Shown piece by piece: positions 25,093 to 36,611 of a DNA stretch of 64,000 bases. Source of the DNA: Amycolatopsis balhimycina FH 1894. Lineage in GTDB: Bacteria; Actinomycetota; Actinomycetes; Mycobacteriales; Pseudonocardiaceae. The position numbers were made by a program, and so were the translations under genes. The number at the start of each line of letters is the position of its first letter. The first letter of the stretch is position 1. The stretch covers positions 5,156,868-5,220,867 of the forward strand of contig NZ_KB913037.1 of NCBI RefSeq assembly GCF_000384295.1, in the 5' to 3' direction. Below the pieces are notes generated by a model. The model was given only the letters and a program-made list of their open reading frames with translations. It had not been told where the DNA came from and made no database searches.

Positions 25093-26760
25093 TCAGGGGC
25101 GGGTGGCCGCGCGGGCCGCCGCCGGATCCGACGTCACCAAAGCCGCTTCCGCCAGTGCTTCGCAGTCCGCCAGAGTTGCAGCGGCCAGGCTCGCGCCCAC
25201 CGTGCGGATCGCCGGGGCGTTCATCGACAGGCTCGTCAGGCCCAGACCGGCCAGCACCAGCGCCAGGCGCGGGTCCGCGGCCGCTTCGCCGCAGACGCCC
25301 GCCGGCTTGCCGGTGGCCTTGGCCGCGTCGCCGATCAGCTTCAGCAGGCGCAGGAGCCCCGGCTGCCACGGGTCGTTGAGCTGCGCGACCGCGCCCAGCT
25401 GGCGGTCCGCCGCGAACGTGTACTGGGCCAGATCATTCGTGCCGACCGAGACGAAGTCGACGACGCCGAGGATCTCGCGGGCGCTCAGCGCCGCCGCCGG
25501 GATCTCGATCATCACGCCGGCCCTGGCGATGCCCGCCGCGCGGACGCGGACGGCGAACCAGGCGGCCTCCTCGACCGTCGCGACCATCGGGGCCATCACC
25601 GAGACGTCCGCGCCGGAGTCCACCGCCGCGCCGGCGATGGCCTCGAGCTGGCGGTCCAGCACCTCGGGGCGGTCGAAGGCCACGCGCAGCCCGCGGACGC
25701 CGAGTGCCGGGTTCGGCTCGGCTTCCGGGGAGAGGAAGGCCAGGGGCTTGTCGGCGCCGGCGTCCAGGGTCCGCACGATCACCGGCTTGCCGCGGAACGG
25801 CGAGAGCACCGCGGTGTATGCCGCGCGCTGCTCGGCGACCGACGGCTCGTCCGAGGCGTCCAGGTAGCAGAACTCGGTGCGGAACAGGCCGACACCTTCG
25901 GCACCCGCGTCGGCCGCGGCCCGCGCGTCGGCCGGGGAGCCGACGTTGCCGTAGACCTTCACGCGGTGGCCGTCGGACGTCGCGCCGGTGCCGTTCCACT
26001 CCGCGAGCTGCGCCACCGTCGCCGTGACGACCGGCGCCGACGGGTCCGCGACCTCGACCGTGCCCGCGTCGCCGTCGACCGCGAGCGCCTGCGCGTCCAG
26101 GGCCAGCAGCCCGCGCACCGCGACGACGGCCGGGATCCCGAGAGCGCGCGCCAGGATCGCGGTGTGGCTGGTCGGGCCGCCCTCTTCGGTGACCAGGGCG
26201 AGCACCTTCGCCGGGTCGAGACCGGCGGTGTCGGCGGGAGCGAGGTCGCGGGCGACCAGCACGCTCGGCGACGCCAGCTCGGGCACCCCCGGCGGCGCGA
26301 TGCCGAGCAGCTCGGCGATCAGCCGGTCCCGCACGTCGCGGACGTCGCGGACGCGCTCGGCCATGTACCCGCCGGCCGCGGCCAGCGCTTCGGCGAAGCC
26401 TTCGGCGGCTTGGTAGACGGCCCGCGCGGCGGGCAGCCCCTGCGTCTTGACCAGCTGTTCGGCCTGCGACGTGAGCGCCGGGTCGGCGGCCATCGCGGCG
26501 GTGGTGATGAGGATCGTCGCCGCTTCGCCGGACGCGGTCTCGGCCTGCTTCTCCAGCCGGCCGGCGACGGTCGCGGCCGCGGGCGCGACCCGGGCGGCCT
26601 CGGCGGCCGGATCGGCCGGGGCCGGGGTGGCGGCGGGCTCGCTCAGCGGCTCCGCGACACGGACGACAGGACCACTCGCGCGGCCGGGGCTGACGGCGAC
26701 CCCGGACAGAGACTCCGCCGACGCACTCTTCCCCGCGGAGGCGGCACCAAACTCAGACAT
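25093..26760 (-). CDS. ptsI: PTS enzyme I (phosphoenolpyruvate-protein phosphotransferase)
   Basis: 555 residues. It transfers phosphate from PEP to HPr in the sugar phosphotransferase system. The swivelling domain has the active-site His in TEEGGPTSHTAILARALGIP; the PEP-binding barrel shows EGVGLFRTEFCYLDAS, FLSPEAEPNPALGVRGLR, FVSVGTNDLAQYTFAADR and the catalytic Cys in PAGVCGEAAADP. It lacks a GAF domain, so it is enzyme I and not PtsP. HPr and enzyme II genes are not in the window. It overlaps the upstream ParB-like gene by eight bases. A TATGGT seven bases from the ATG may give leaderless mRNA. Confidence 0.92.
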   Translation of the reverse strand: MSEFGAASAGKSASAESLSGVAVSPGRASGPVVRVAEPLSEPAATPAPADPAAEAARVAPAAATVAGRLEKQAETASGEAATILITTAAMAADPALTSQAEQLVKTQGLPAARAVYQAAEGFAEALAAAGGYMAERVRDVRDVRDRLIAELLGIAPPGVPELASPSVLVARDLAPADTAGLDPAKVLALVTEEGGPTSHTAILARALGIPAVVAVRGLLALDAQALAVDGDAGTVEVADPSAPVVTATVAQLAEWNGTGATSDGHRVKVYGNVGSPADARAAADAGAEGVGLFRTEFCYLDASDEPSVAEQRAAYTAVLSPFRGKPVIVRTLDAGADKPLAFLSPEAEPNPALGVRGLRVAFDRPEVLDRQLEAIAGAAVDSGADVSVMAPMVATVEEAAWFAVRVRAAGIARAGVMIEIPAAALSAREILGVVDFVSVGTNDLAQYTFAADRQLGAVAQLNDPWQPGLLRLLKLIGDAAKATGKPAGVCGEAAADPRLALVLAGLGLTSLSMNAPAIRTVGASLAAATLADCEALAEAALVTSDPAAARAATRP

Positions 26761-27490
26761 GGTCTAGACCATAGCTCAGATACGCCTGGATATCCCGTGG
26801 CGGCGGGCACAAGCCGCGTCGCCGTACCTGCTCGAGCACCGGCCGGACCTCCTCGTGCCACCAGGCGTCGGCCAGTTCGTCGCGGCTGCGCACCGGCCGT
26901 CCGGCCAGCATACGGCGGAATCCCCAGGCCTCGGCCGAGTCGGCGAGCCGGAACCAGTCGGCCGGGTCGTCGAGCCACAGCCCGAGCCGGACGTCGTCCG
27001 GCAGCGGCACGCGCTCCAGGAACATCCGCTCGGCGGTCTTCGACGGCAGGTCGGCGAGCGTCAGGCAGCGCAGCGCGCAGGCCACCGTGCTGATCCACCG
27101 GACCCGCGCGCGGATCGTGCGGGCACCGCGCGCTCGTGCGATGGCGACGCGGTGGTGGCCGTCCTCGACGAAGAACATGTCGGTGAGCCGGACGAGCCGC
27201 ACCGGCGGGAGGTCCGCCGACGTCCGCGTCAGGTGCTCCCAGCGGTCACGCAGCGCCCGGTTGCGCGGCCGGAACTCGCGGTCGAAGTCCCCGGCGCGGG
27301 CGACCGTGCCGACGACGCCCGCCAGCGGCACGTCGTACACGCCTTCGTCGACCTCGGTCTGCTTGCCGAGCGCCTGGAGCGTGTCGTCGAGCGGCATGAT
27401 CGCGAGGTGGTCGGGACGGCGAGCCTCCGCGATCGCCCTCAGCTGAGCGGCGTAGCCGCGCCACCAGGCCGAACCGAACGAATCGCCCAT
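26753..27490 (-). CDS. ParB/Srx-fold protein
   Basis: 245 residues. The centre contains LTDMFFVEDGHHRVAIARAR, the E-D-G-H-H-R signature of the ParB N-terminal (sulfiredoxin-like) fold, which in ParB binds and hydrolyses CTP and in relatives acts as nuclease or kinase. There is no helix-turn-helix DNA-binding domain, so it is not a chromosome-partition ParB. The rest has no recognised domain. It overlaps ptsI by eight bases, implying co-transcription; biochemical role unknown. Start ATG 27490 with no clear ribosome-binding site. Confidence 0.65.
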   Translation of the reverse strand: MGDSFGSAWWRGYAAQLRAIAEARRPDHLAIMPLDDTLQALGKQTEVDEGVYDVPLAGVVGTVARAGDFDREFRPRNRALRDRWEHLTRTSADLPPVRLVRLTDMFFVEDGHHRVAIARARGARTIRARVRWISTVACALRCLTLADLPSKTAERMFLERVPLPDDVRLGLWLDDPADWFRLADSAEAWGFRRMLAGRPVRSRDELADAWWHEEVRPVLEQVRRRGLCPPPRDIQAYLSYGLDHV

Positions 27491-27518
27491 GTGAGGGGCA
27501 ACACGGCCGGCCGGGTGA

Positions 27519-28388
27519 TCATTCCCCCAGGTCGGCGGCGGTCGGGTAGGACGGCTGCGCCCCGGGCCGCGTCACGCTGAACGCCGCGACGCGAACGGCT
27601 CGCTTCGCCGCGGAGACCAGATCGGCACCGTCGGCCAGCGACGCGGCGAGCGCGCCCGCGAAGGCGTCCCCGGCCCCGGTCGTGTCCACGGCCGTCACCT
27701 GCGGTGACGCCACCTCCGTGACGCCGCCGGCTTCGACGACGACCGCACCGGCCGCGCCGAGCGTGACGACGGCCGTCTTCGGCCCGAGGTCGAGGAGCTT
27801 CCGGAAGTCCGCGCCGGGACCGGTCAGCCAGGCGGCCTCGTGCTCGTTGACCAGCAGGACGTCGAGCTTGGCGAGCGTCTCCGGAGACAGCTTCGCCGCG
27901 GGAGAGAGGTTCAGCAGGACTTTGACGCCCCTCTCGGCGGCCCTGGCGACGGCGTGTTCGACGGTCGGCAGCGGCACCTCGAGCGAGACGACCACGATCT
28001 CGACCCCGTCGAAGACGGCGTCGACGTCGGCGGGCTCCAGGCCCGAGTTGGCGCCGGGGGAGACGAGGATCGAGTTCTCGCCGTCCGGGGTGACGGTGAT
28101 GTAGGCGATGCCGGTCGGCCGGTCGCTGGTCCGCACGAGCCCGGTGTCGACGCCCGCGGCGCGCAGCGAATCGAGCAGCAGCCTGCCGTAGGGGTCGTCA
28201 CCGACCGCGCCGAGCAGCGCGACGTCCGCCCCGAGCCGGCCCGCCGCGACCGCCGTGTTGGCGCCCTTGCCGCCCGGCGAGAGCACCGTGTCGCCGCCCA
28301 GCACCGTCTCCCCGCCGGCCGGTCGCCGGTCGACCGCGACGACGAGGTCGGCATTGGCGGATCCCACAACGAGCACGTCGGAGTTCAT
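27519..28388 (-). CDS. rbsK: Ribokinase
   Basis: 289 residues of the PfkB family. It phosphorylates D-ribose to ribose-5-phosphate. Motif 1 GGKGANTAVAAGRLGADVAL; motif 2 DTTGAGDAFAGALAASLADG with catalytic Asp; N-terminal substrate contacts GSANADLV. ATG 28388 chosen because it begins the core beta-strand NSDVLVVGSAN. It precedes the ParB-like and ptsI genes by about 30 bp, so all three form a probable operon linking sugar uptake and ribose use. No ribose transporter is seen. Confidence 0.87.
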   Translation of the reverse strand: MNSDVLVVGSANADLVVAVDRRPAGGETVLGGDTVLSPGGKGANTAVAAGRLGADVALLGAVGDDPYGRLLLDSLRAAGVDTGLVRTSDRPTGIAYITVTPDGENSILVSPGANSGLEPADVDAVFDGVEIVVVSLEVPLPTVEHAVARAAERGVKVLLNLSPAAKLSPETLAKLDVLLVNEHEAAWLTGPGADFRKLLDLGPKTAVVTLGAAGAVVVEAGGVTEVASPQVTAVDTTGAGDAFAGALAASLADGADLVSAAKRAVRVAAFSVTRPGAQPSYPTAADLGE

Positions 28389-28518
28389 GCCCGAACTGTC
28401 CCACGGAAGCCGCCCCGACCTGGTCAGCACCGGCCCGGAAGGGGAAAGTGAAGGTTTTTGTAACTTATCCGGGGCTGAGTGCGACAATCATGCGAGCAGC
28501 GGATGCCCGTCACTCGAT

Positions 28519-28554
28519 CGGAGGATGTCCATCCTCCGGCCGTCACTTCGTGAC
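28519..28554. promoter_or_regulatory. Palindromes upstream of rbsK
   Basis: CGGAGGATG-TC-CATCCTCCG (28519-28538) is a perfect dyad and GTCAC-TTC-GTGAC (28542-28554) follows. A third, imperfect dyad lies near 28573-28597. They sit between the end of the type VII module and rbsK, so may be terminator or operator sites. Confidence 0.45.
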
Positions 28555-28646
28555 CCGGTCCCGCTCTCCAGGTGCGTCATCACGGAAACGTGGTGACTTT
28601 GCCCGAACCGGCGCGAGCCGGCAGGGCATCGTGTCGCCGGCGCCGA

Positions 28647-29816
28647 TCACGTAGCCCCCCGAGTGATCGGCGTCGGCGGCGCCCCGCTCACGCCGAGGCC
28701 GGCGGTGAACTCGCGGTACCGATCCGGCCGGAACACGGCCATCGCCGCCCGTACCTGGTGTGCGGCGGCGTCGGTGAACGCCTCCGGCAGGCGGTACGCG
28801 CCCTTCTCACCCGGGAGCCGGTGGTCCCCCAGCTGGGCCCCGAGTTGCCACAGTCCCCGCAGCTCGCCGCGACGGCGGGCTCCCTCCTCGGTGAGGAACA
28901 GGTCGATCACGCGGAGGACGAGACCGTCGTGCTCGATCGTGGTCAGCCGGACTTCGGCGACATCGGCCCAATCGAGCGTGAACGTCGTCTCGCCACGGCG
29001 GTACCAGCCGAGGCCGTCCGCCGAGACCGTCACCGCCGTCGCATTGGCGTTCGACCGGTACGAGCGCGGCGTGAAGAAGAAGAGCCAGATCGGCGCGGCG
29101 AGGCCCACCAAGCCCAGGGCGATGAGGACTTCCCGCGCGTCGGCCGAGCCGGCGAGCGATCCGGCGATGGCGCTGATCGCGCCGGGCACCATGATCGAGC
29201 CGGCGAGGCGCCAGTACCGCTGTGCCGGCCATTCGGCCGGGGCGATCTTCCGGCTCCCACGCCCGGTACCCGGCTCGGTGCCGGGGGCGAGCACGCAAAC
29301 CGGCATCACGAGCCGGGTGGTCGGCTGCCACGGCGTCACGCGGTGACGCAGTTTCCGGCGCCGGCGCACCGTCGACCAGACGGCGATGCCGAGGAAAAAG
29401 GCGATGCCCGGCGCGACCGACCACCACACCACGGGTTTGTCCGCGGCCCGCCGGAACGTCCTCGCGCCCTCGACCGGCACCGGCTTGCCGACGTCGGCCG
29501 GGGTGAGCTCGTTCAGCCGGAACCGCGCCGAGCGGACCTCGCCGTCTTCGTTCGTCACGTCCGCGGTGCAGAGCTAATAGAAGCCGGCCCCGCCACGGCT
29601 GAGGGGACCGAGCCGGTCGCAGGACGTCACCCTCGCGAACGCGTTCGCCGTGCCCGGCCGATCCGGTCCGTACTGGACCATGCCGCGCGCGGTCACACTC
29701 CACAGCCCGAGGACGACCACCGTGACGACCAGAGCCTGTGCGGCGATCTTTCTCCATCGGGGTCGGCGGACGACGGGAACCGACTCGAAGCCGCTCGACG
29801 GCGCCACCGCGCTCAC
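28647..29816 (-). pseudogene. Membrane protein gene interrupted by one in-frame amber codon
   Basis: The frame runs from GTG 29816 to 28647 (390 codons) with a single TAG at 29574-29576, codon 81. Before it: a transmembrane helix IAAQALVVTVVVLGLWSVTA and SCDRLGPLSRGGAGFY; after it: LCTADVTNEDGEVRSARF, then two more transmembrane regions and a cytosolic domain ending TRGAT. Both halves read naturally as one protein, and no ribosome-binding site suits a restart. A TGG codon would fit the context, needing one base change. It resembles (from memory, unverified) a DUF6346-like family seen beside actinobacterial type VII effectors. GTGA overlap with the upstream gene. Either a pseudogene, an assembly error, or readthrough. 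Confidence 0.75.
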
Positions 29817-30874
29817 TCGAGGGATCCGGAGATGCGCTGGGCGCCAGGCTGCCCGGAGAACGGCTGCCCGTCGTCCGCGGTCACCGGACCGGACCGGGGG
29901 ACCTTGTCGACCGGGTAGTTCGTCGAGTGGTCTTCCGGGACGATCGAGGTCTGGTCCCGGTCGTGCAGCTTTTCCCCGGGGGACTGACCGGGGCCGGTCG
30001 TCATCTGCTCGAAGGACTTCAACAACGCTTCCCGGCCCGCGGCCACCCTGAAGCCCTTGAACATTTCGCCGGCCGCTTCCACCGCGGCCTCCGGCAGGTG
30101 ACCGAGACGGCTCGCCATTCGCTGGGCGATCGGCTCCAAGACACTGCAGATCGACCGGAGGAATCCCCGCGCTTTGGCGAACGCCCTGGCCAGCTTGCCG
30201 CATTCCTCGACCATCTTGCCGCCTTGCTGGACGGCGAAGGGAATCCCCTCCGCGGCCAGGCCGGCCGGGTACGCCGGCGGCGGGTAGCGCAAAAGGATCT
30301 TGACGATCTTGGCCAGCGTGTCGGTGATGAGGTCGCGGATGAGCGTCCGCACCACGTCGAGGATCGTCTTGCAGATCCCGATGATCGCCGCGACGTGGGT
30401 CGCGGCGTCCGACAGGGCGGCGTACGCGTCCAGCTGCCCCTGCACGTAGACCCGGTACTGGTCGGCGACCTTGCCCTTCCGGCCGAGGCAGTTCTTCCGG
30501 ACTTCCTCGGTGAGCTTCTCGGCGGTTTCCTGGACGCGCTTGCCGATCGTCTCCCACTTCTTGCCCTCGAGATCGAGGGCGTCCTGGTCGCCGGTGACCC
30601 AGTCCAACGGCTCCTTCAGGAAGTCGACGTGCTCGATCAGCCAGCCGAAACCCCAGCTCATGAGGGTTTCGAACGGGTCCTTGATGGCGTCCTTGATGCC
30701 GAAACCCGCGTTCGCGAGGGCGAAGAGCCCTTCGGTCCAGTCACCCTCGAGGATCTTTTCCGCCCCGCCGACGAGGTCCTGGAGCCCGCCCGCGCCCTCG
30801 AGGAAGCTGTCTACTTGGTACTTCTCGGCGTCGGTGTCCTTCTTCGCCTCGTCGAGCATGGATTCCTCAGCCAC
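29813..30874 (-). CDS. Type VII effector-like helical protein
   Basis: 353 residues. Mostly alpha-helical with a WXG/LXG-like central region (WETIGKRVQETAEKLTEEVR, AYAALSDAATHVAAIIGICK) and a hydrophobic helical segment near 165-200. The tail is Pro/Asp-rich (DRDQTSIVPEDHSTNYPVDK). No catalytic domain is recognised. GTG 30874 has GGAGG six bases upstream. Overlaps the WXG-like gene by eight bases and the interrupted gene by four: a four-gene operon paralogous in order to 40583-48078. Confidence 0.6.
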   Translation of the reverse strand: MAEESMLDEAKKDTDAEKYQVDSFLEGAGGLQDLVGGAEKILEGDWTEGLFALANAGFGIKDAIKDPFETLMSWGFGWLIEHVDFLKEPLDWVTGDQDALDLEGKKWETIGKRVQETAEKLTEEVRKNCLGRKGKVADQYRVYVQGQLDAYAALSDAATHVAAIIGICKTILDVVRTLIRDLITDTLAKIVKILLRYPPPAYPAGLAAEGIPFAVQQGGKMVEECGKLARAFAKARGFLRSICSVLEPIAQRMASRLGHLPEAAVEAAGEMFKGFRVAAGREALLKSFEQMTTGPGQSPGEKLHDRDQTSIVPEDHSTNYPVDKVPRSGPVTADDGQPFSGQPGAQRISGSLE

Positions 30875-31205
30875 CTCGAACCTCCGAAGCGCGCTTCACC
30901 AGCTCCGACGCGGACGCTTCGTCCACCCGGCGCGCCTTCGCCCAGGTCTGCACCGCCTGCACGTGGTAATCCGCGCCCTTGACGGCCGATTCCAGCGTCT
31001 CCCGAGCCTGCCCGGCCACGTTGTCGCACCACCGGTCGAGGAAGCAGAGCTGACCGATCAGGCCGAAGGCTTCGGAACCGATCGGGTCGTTCTTGCTCAG
31101 CGCTGCCGCTTCCTTCAGCACGTCGAACGTCGCTTCCACCTGCTTGGCGTGCTCGTCGATGGCGTCGGGGTTCTCGTCGAACCCCGGTCCGGCCTGTCCG
31201 GCCAT
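30867..31205 (-). CDS. WXG100-like protein (type VII partner)
   Basis: 112 residues, two long helices without signal peptide (PDAIDEHAKQVEATFDVLKE, NVAGQARETLESAVKGADYH). The turn contains LCFLDRWCDNVAG in place of a clear W-x-G. Between a YbaB-like gene and an effector-like gene, the arrangement typical of secreted toxin loci in Pseudonocardiales. Confidence 0.65.
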   Translation of the reverse strand: MAGQAGPGFDENPDAIDEHAKQVEATFDVLKEAAALSKNDPIGSEAFGLIGQLCFLDRWCDNVAGQARETLESAVKGADYHVQAVQTWAKARRVDEASASELVKRASEVRGG

Positions 31206-31231
31206 GTTCCGGTCCCTCCCCGTTCCCGCGC

Positions 31232-31744
31232 TCAGCGCAGGTAGCCGCCGTCACCGAAGTAGTCGTCGTCCGTGCCGCCGTCCGCCGGCGGCCGGGCCGG
31301 GCGCGGCGGAGCGGCCGGTTTCGGCGGCTCTTCTTCGACGATGAAGCGGGCCGCGTCGTCCACCCGGGTTTCGTAGCCTCCTTCGACGAAGCCTTCGGGC
31401 TCCGGCTCGGGGTATTCGCGGTGCAACTGGCCGACCAGCTCGGCCATCGTGCCGGTGCCGGCGATCGACGGCACGCCGGACTCGACGGCGGCGGCGAGCC
31501 TGCTCTGCGCGACCTGGACGGTGCGCAGGATCTCGTCGGCGAGGTCCGGTTTCTCGCGGGCCGCTTGGCCGATCTCCAACCCGACCAGGTTGCCGAGGTG
31601 GTTGACCTTGACGCCGATCTGGCCGTCCTTGCTGCGCTCGGCCACCGAGACGGTCTCCATCTCGGCCCGCATCCGGTCAGCCTTCTGCTGGGCTTCGGCC
31701 ATCTTGGCTTCGAAGCTCGAGAAGAGCTGCTCAGGGTTCGACAC
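31232..31744 (-). CDS. YbaB/EbfC-family protein
   Basis: 170 residues. N-terminal coiled-coil helix (EQLFSSFEAKMAEAQQKADR), then a beta-rich core (KDGQIGVKVNHLGNLVGLEI), typical of the YbaB/EbfC nucleoid-associated fold, with an acidic/Pro-rich tail (RPARPPADGGTDDDYFGDGG). GTG 31744 has AGGGGAGG six bases upstream. YbaB-like genes often start type VII effector operons; same at 40583. Role there unproven: possibly a chaperone or regulator. Confidence 0.7.
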   Translation of the reverse strand: MSNPEQLFSSFEAKMAEAQQKADRMRAEMETVSVAERSKDGQIGVKVNHLGNLVGLEIGQAAREKPDLADEILRTVQVAQSRLAAAVESGVPSIAGTGTMAELVGQLHREYPEPEPEGFVEGGYETRVDDAARFIVEEEPPKPAAPPRPARPPADGGTDDDYFGDGGYLR

Positions 31745-32045
31745 GCGAACCTCCCCTGTTCACGTCAGTAGCCGTACGGCGACCGAGTGTGGCACATGGC
31801 ACCGACAGTTACGGGCGTTTTCGCCCGGTGTGACGAAGACCCGGCGGTTTCCCCATCCCGGCGGACGATCTACGCGGTCTCGCGCTGCCCGCGTTCCTGG
31901 CGGGCCCGGCATGTCCGTGGTGGCCATGTGGCTGTTGCGGCCGCTGACCCGGTGGCAGGTACGGGACCTCTGAGCTGCACCTTTTCGTTACGGCCGAAAT
32001 CGCGTTAATGCAAGAATTGTCGTAGTAAACACTTAGACTGTTCGG
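31745..32045. other. 301-bp divergent intergenic region
   Basis: No gene supported. It contains a short hairpin CGGGCG-TTTT-CGCCCG (31812-31827), which could attenuate rightward transcription, and promoters for the YbaB-like operon and the TetR gene. Codon-like open frames here are not believable. Confidence 0.5.
32034..32039 (+). promoter_or_regulatory. -10 element of the leaderless TetR gene
   Basis: TAGACT lies six bases before the ATG at 32046, which places transcription start at the ATG. No convincing -35 at 17 bp. Confidence 0.5.
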
Positions 32046-32852
32046 ATGAGCCACCCCACGCGAAGGGGTCGCGCGCGTGCGGCTACCGAACAGGACATCC
32101 GGCGGACCGCCCGGAAACTGCTCGTCGAGCAGGGGCCCGAGGCGGTCACGCTGCGCGCCATCGCGCGGGAGCTGGGGATCACCGCGCCCGCGCTCTACCG
32201 CTACTACGAATCTCGTGACGACCTCGTCGAAAACCTGCGGCTGGACGTCTGCGCCGACCTGGCCGACGATCTTGCCGAAGAAATCGCCGAGCTGCCGGAC
32301 GACGGCGTGCTGCAGTTGTTCGCCATCTGCAAGGGGTTCCGGCGGTGGGCGCTCACCCACACGAAGGAATTCACGCTCGTTTTCGCGTCGCCGACCGGTG
32401 GGGTCGGATCGACGGCGGGAAGTGCGCTGAGCCGGGTCGACGAGCCGTTCGGGCGGATCTTCCTCGCCGCGGCCGGGCGGGTGCTCGCGCGGACCGACAT
32501 CGTCCTGCCCTCCGCCAGCGGCGTGCCCGGCGAGCTGCGCGACGACTTGAAGACCTTCCAGGAATCGCTGGTCGCGGTGCTCGCCGAATCCGATCAGGAC
32601 GTGCCTGTCGAGAAGATCGACCTCGGCGTGACGTACCTGATGATCCAGTTCTGGGCCCGGCTCTACGGGCACGTCACGCTCGAGGTCTTCGGCAACTACC
32701 CGATCCCGATGTCCAAACCGGACGTCCTGTTCGAGGCGATGCTGGCCGACCTCGCCCGGGAGATCGGGCTCTACTCCGGTCAGGCCGCGTGGCCGCCGTC
32801 CACCGACAGCGTCGCCGCCGTCACGTACCCGCTGGCCGGGGACGCCAGGTAA
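32046..32852 (+). CDS. TetR-family regulator
   Basis: 268 residues. Helix-turn-helix at about 25-70 (EQDIRRTARKLLVEQGPEAV, ELGITAPALYRYYESRDDLV) then a ligand-binding domain of the WHG-like type (ALTHTKEFTLVFASPTGG). Its final 73 bp overlap the convergent SDR gene. It may control the adjacent SDR gene through the palindrome at 33532-33561, but that is inference. Confidence 0.85.
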   Translation: MSHPTRRGRARAATEQDIRRTARKLLVEQGPEAVTLRAIARELGITAPALYRYYESRDDLVENLRLDVCADLADDLAEEIAELPDDGVLQLFAICKGFRRWALTHTKEFTLVFASPTGGVGSTAGSALSRVDEPFGRIFLAAAGRVLARTDIVLPSASGVPGELRDDLKTFQESLVAVLAESDQDVPVEKIDLGVTYLMIQFWARLYGHVTLEVFGNYPIPMSKPDVLFEAMLADLAREIGLYSGQAAWPPSTDSVAAVTYPLAGDAR

Positions 32853-33517
32853 GCGACGGCCGCCGCCACTTCGGCGGGCGAGCCGTAGCGGTCGAACGCC
32901 GTCATCGCGGCCTGGTCGGCCGCGTACGCGCCGTCGGCCGGGTTCATCTCCGTGTCCGTCGGGCCCGGGTGGACGAGGTTGACCGTGATGCCGCGCGGCC
33001 CCAGCTCGCGCGCGAGTGCCTTGGTCAGGCCGACCATCGCCGCCTTGCTGGTGGCATACAGCGCCATGCCCGGGCCGGGTACGCGATCCGTGACGCAGCT
33101 GCCGATCGTGATCACGCGGCCGCCGTCGGCCAGGACGCCGGCCGCGGCCTGAGTCGCCGCGAACACGCCGCGGACGTTCACCGCCAGCACGCGGTCGACG
33201 TCCTCCAGCGCGGTCTCGGCGAAGGCGCCCACGAAACCGACGCCCGCGTTGTTCACCAGCACGTCCAGCCGGCCGAACTCCGCGACGGTCGCTTCCACGG
33301 CCGCCGACACCGCGGCCGCGTCCGCTGAGTCAGCCTGGATCGCCAGCGCGCGGCGGCCGAGGGCCTTGATCTGGTCGACCACCTCGGCCGCCCGCGCGGC
33401 GTTGTGCTGGTACGTCAGCGCGATGTCCGCGCCGTCCTCGGCGAGCCGCAGTGCCGTGGCCGCGCCGATGCCACGGCTGCCGCCCGTCACCAGCGCCACC
33501 TTGCCGTCGAGGGTCAT
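32780..33517 (-). CDS. Short-chain dehydrogenase/reductase
   Basis: 245 residues, classical SDR. Cofactor motif TGGSRGIG at residues 11-18, NNAG near 87, catalytic Ser around GSCV, and YATSK (YxxxK) near residue 153. The absence of an acidic residue after beta-2 and the positioning of charged residues suggest NADP(H), low certainty. ATG 33517 follows AAGGAG. Substrate unknown. Confidence 0.88.
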   Translation of the reverse strand: MTLDGKVALVTGGSRGIGAATALRLAEDGADIALTYQHNAARAAEVVDQIKALGRRALAIQADSADAAAVSAAVEATVAEFGRLDVLVNNAGVGFVGAFAETALEDVDRVLAVNVRGVFAATQAAAGVLADGGRVITIGSCVTDRVPGPGMALYATSKAAMVGLTKALARELGPRGITVNLVHPGPTDTEMNPADGAYAADQAAMTAFDRYGSPAEVAAAVAYLASPASGYVTAATLSVDGGHAA

Positions 33518-33531
33518 CCCGGTTCTCCTTC

Positions 33532-33561
33532 GATCGAACGGTTTTCCTTGACCGTTCAATC
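33532..33561. promoter_or_regulatory. Inverted repeat before the SDR gene
   Basis: GATCGAACGG (33532-33541) and CCGTTCAATC (33552-33561) are complementary at nine of ten positions around ten bases. Within the second arm, TTGACCGTTCAA is a TetR-type near-palindrome. Likely operator. Confidence 0.5.
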
Positions 33562-33606
33562 AAATCGGGAACACCCGGGAAGCACCGGCGGCTTTCCGAC
33601 AGAGCG

Positions 33607-36462
<2,856 letters not shown>

Positions 36463-36532
36463 CGCCGTCTTCCTTCGTTGCGAGGTGCTCCAGAAACAAC
36501 TCGACTCCTCAGCCACCAGGGCATGAGGGGTC

Positions 36533-36567
36533 GCCGCGCCGGCCGGGCCGGGCCCGGTCAGCGCGGC
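36533..36567 (-). promoter_or_regulatory. Hairpin at the end of the leader frame
   Basis: GCCGCGC and GCGCGGC (outer 7-bp arms, fwd 36561-36567 and 36533-36539) enclose a GC-rich core of CCGG repeats and cover the leader stop codon TGA at 36558-36560. Translation of the leader would melt it; stalled ribosomes would change the fold. Confidence 0.45.
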
Positions 36568-36611
36568 AGGCTAAGCCCCTTGAAAAACGGGAGCAGCCGA
36601 GCCGTGTTCAT
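36558..36611 (-). CDS. Candidate leuS leader peptide, 17 aa
   Basis: From ATG 36611: [17 protein letters not shown] then TGA. Four of 17 codons are Leu (CTG, CTC, CTT, CTG). A TACGAT hexamer six bases upstream of the ATG (36618-36623) suits leaderless transcription. Followed by a GC-rich hairpin and, 96 bp later, leuS. Leu-rich leaders controlling Leu genes by ribosome-mediated attenuation are established in actinobacteria. Four Leu codons of 17 exceed chance only modestly, and LL is the only run, so this remains a hypothesis. Confidence 0.5.
   Translation of the reverse strand: MNTARLLPFFKGLSLPR

Noticed and set aside
25093..28388. Complete PTS locus
   Set aside because: Only enzyme I is present; no HPr or enzyme II gene seen here.
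31787..32008. Small gene in the divergent region
   Set aside because: No ribosome-binding site, no coding bias; it overlaps likely promoters.
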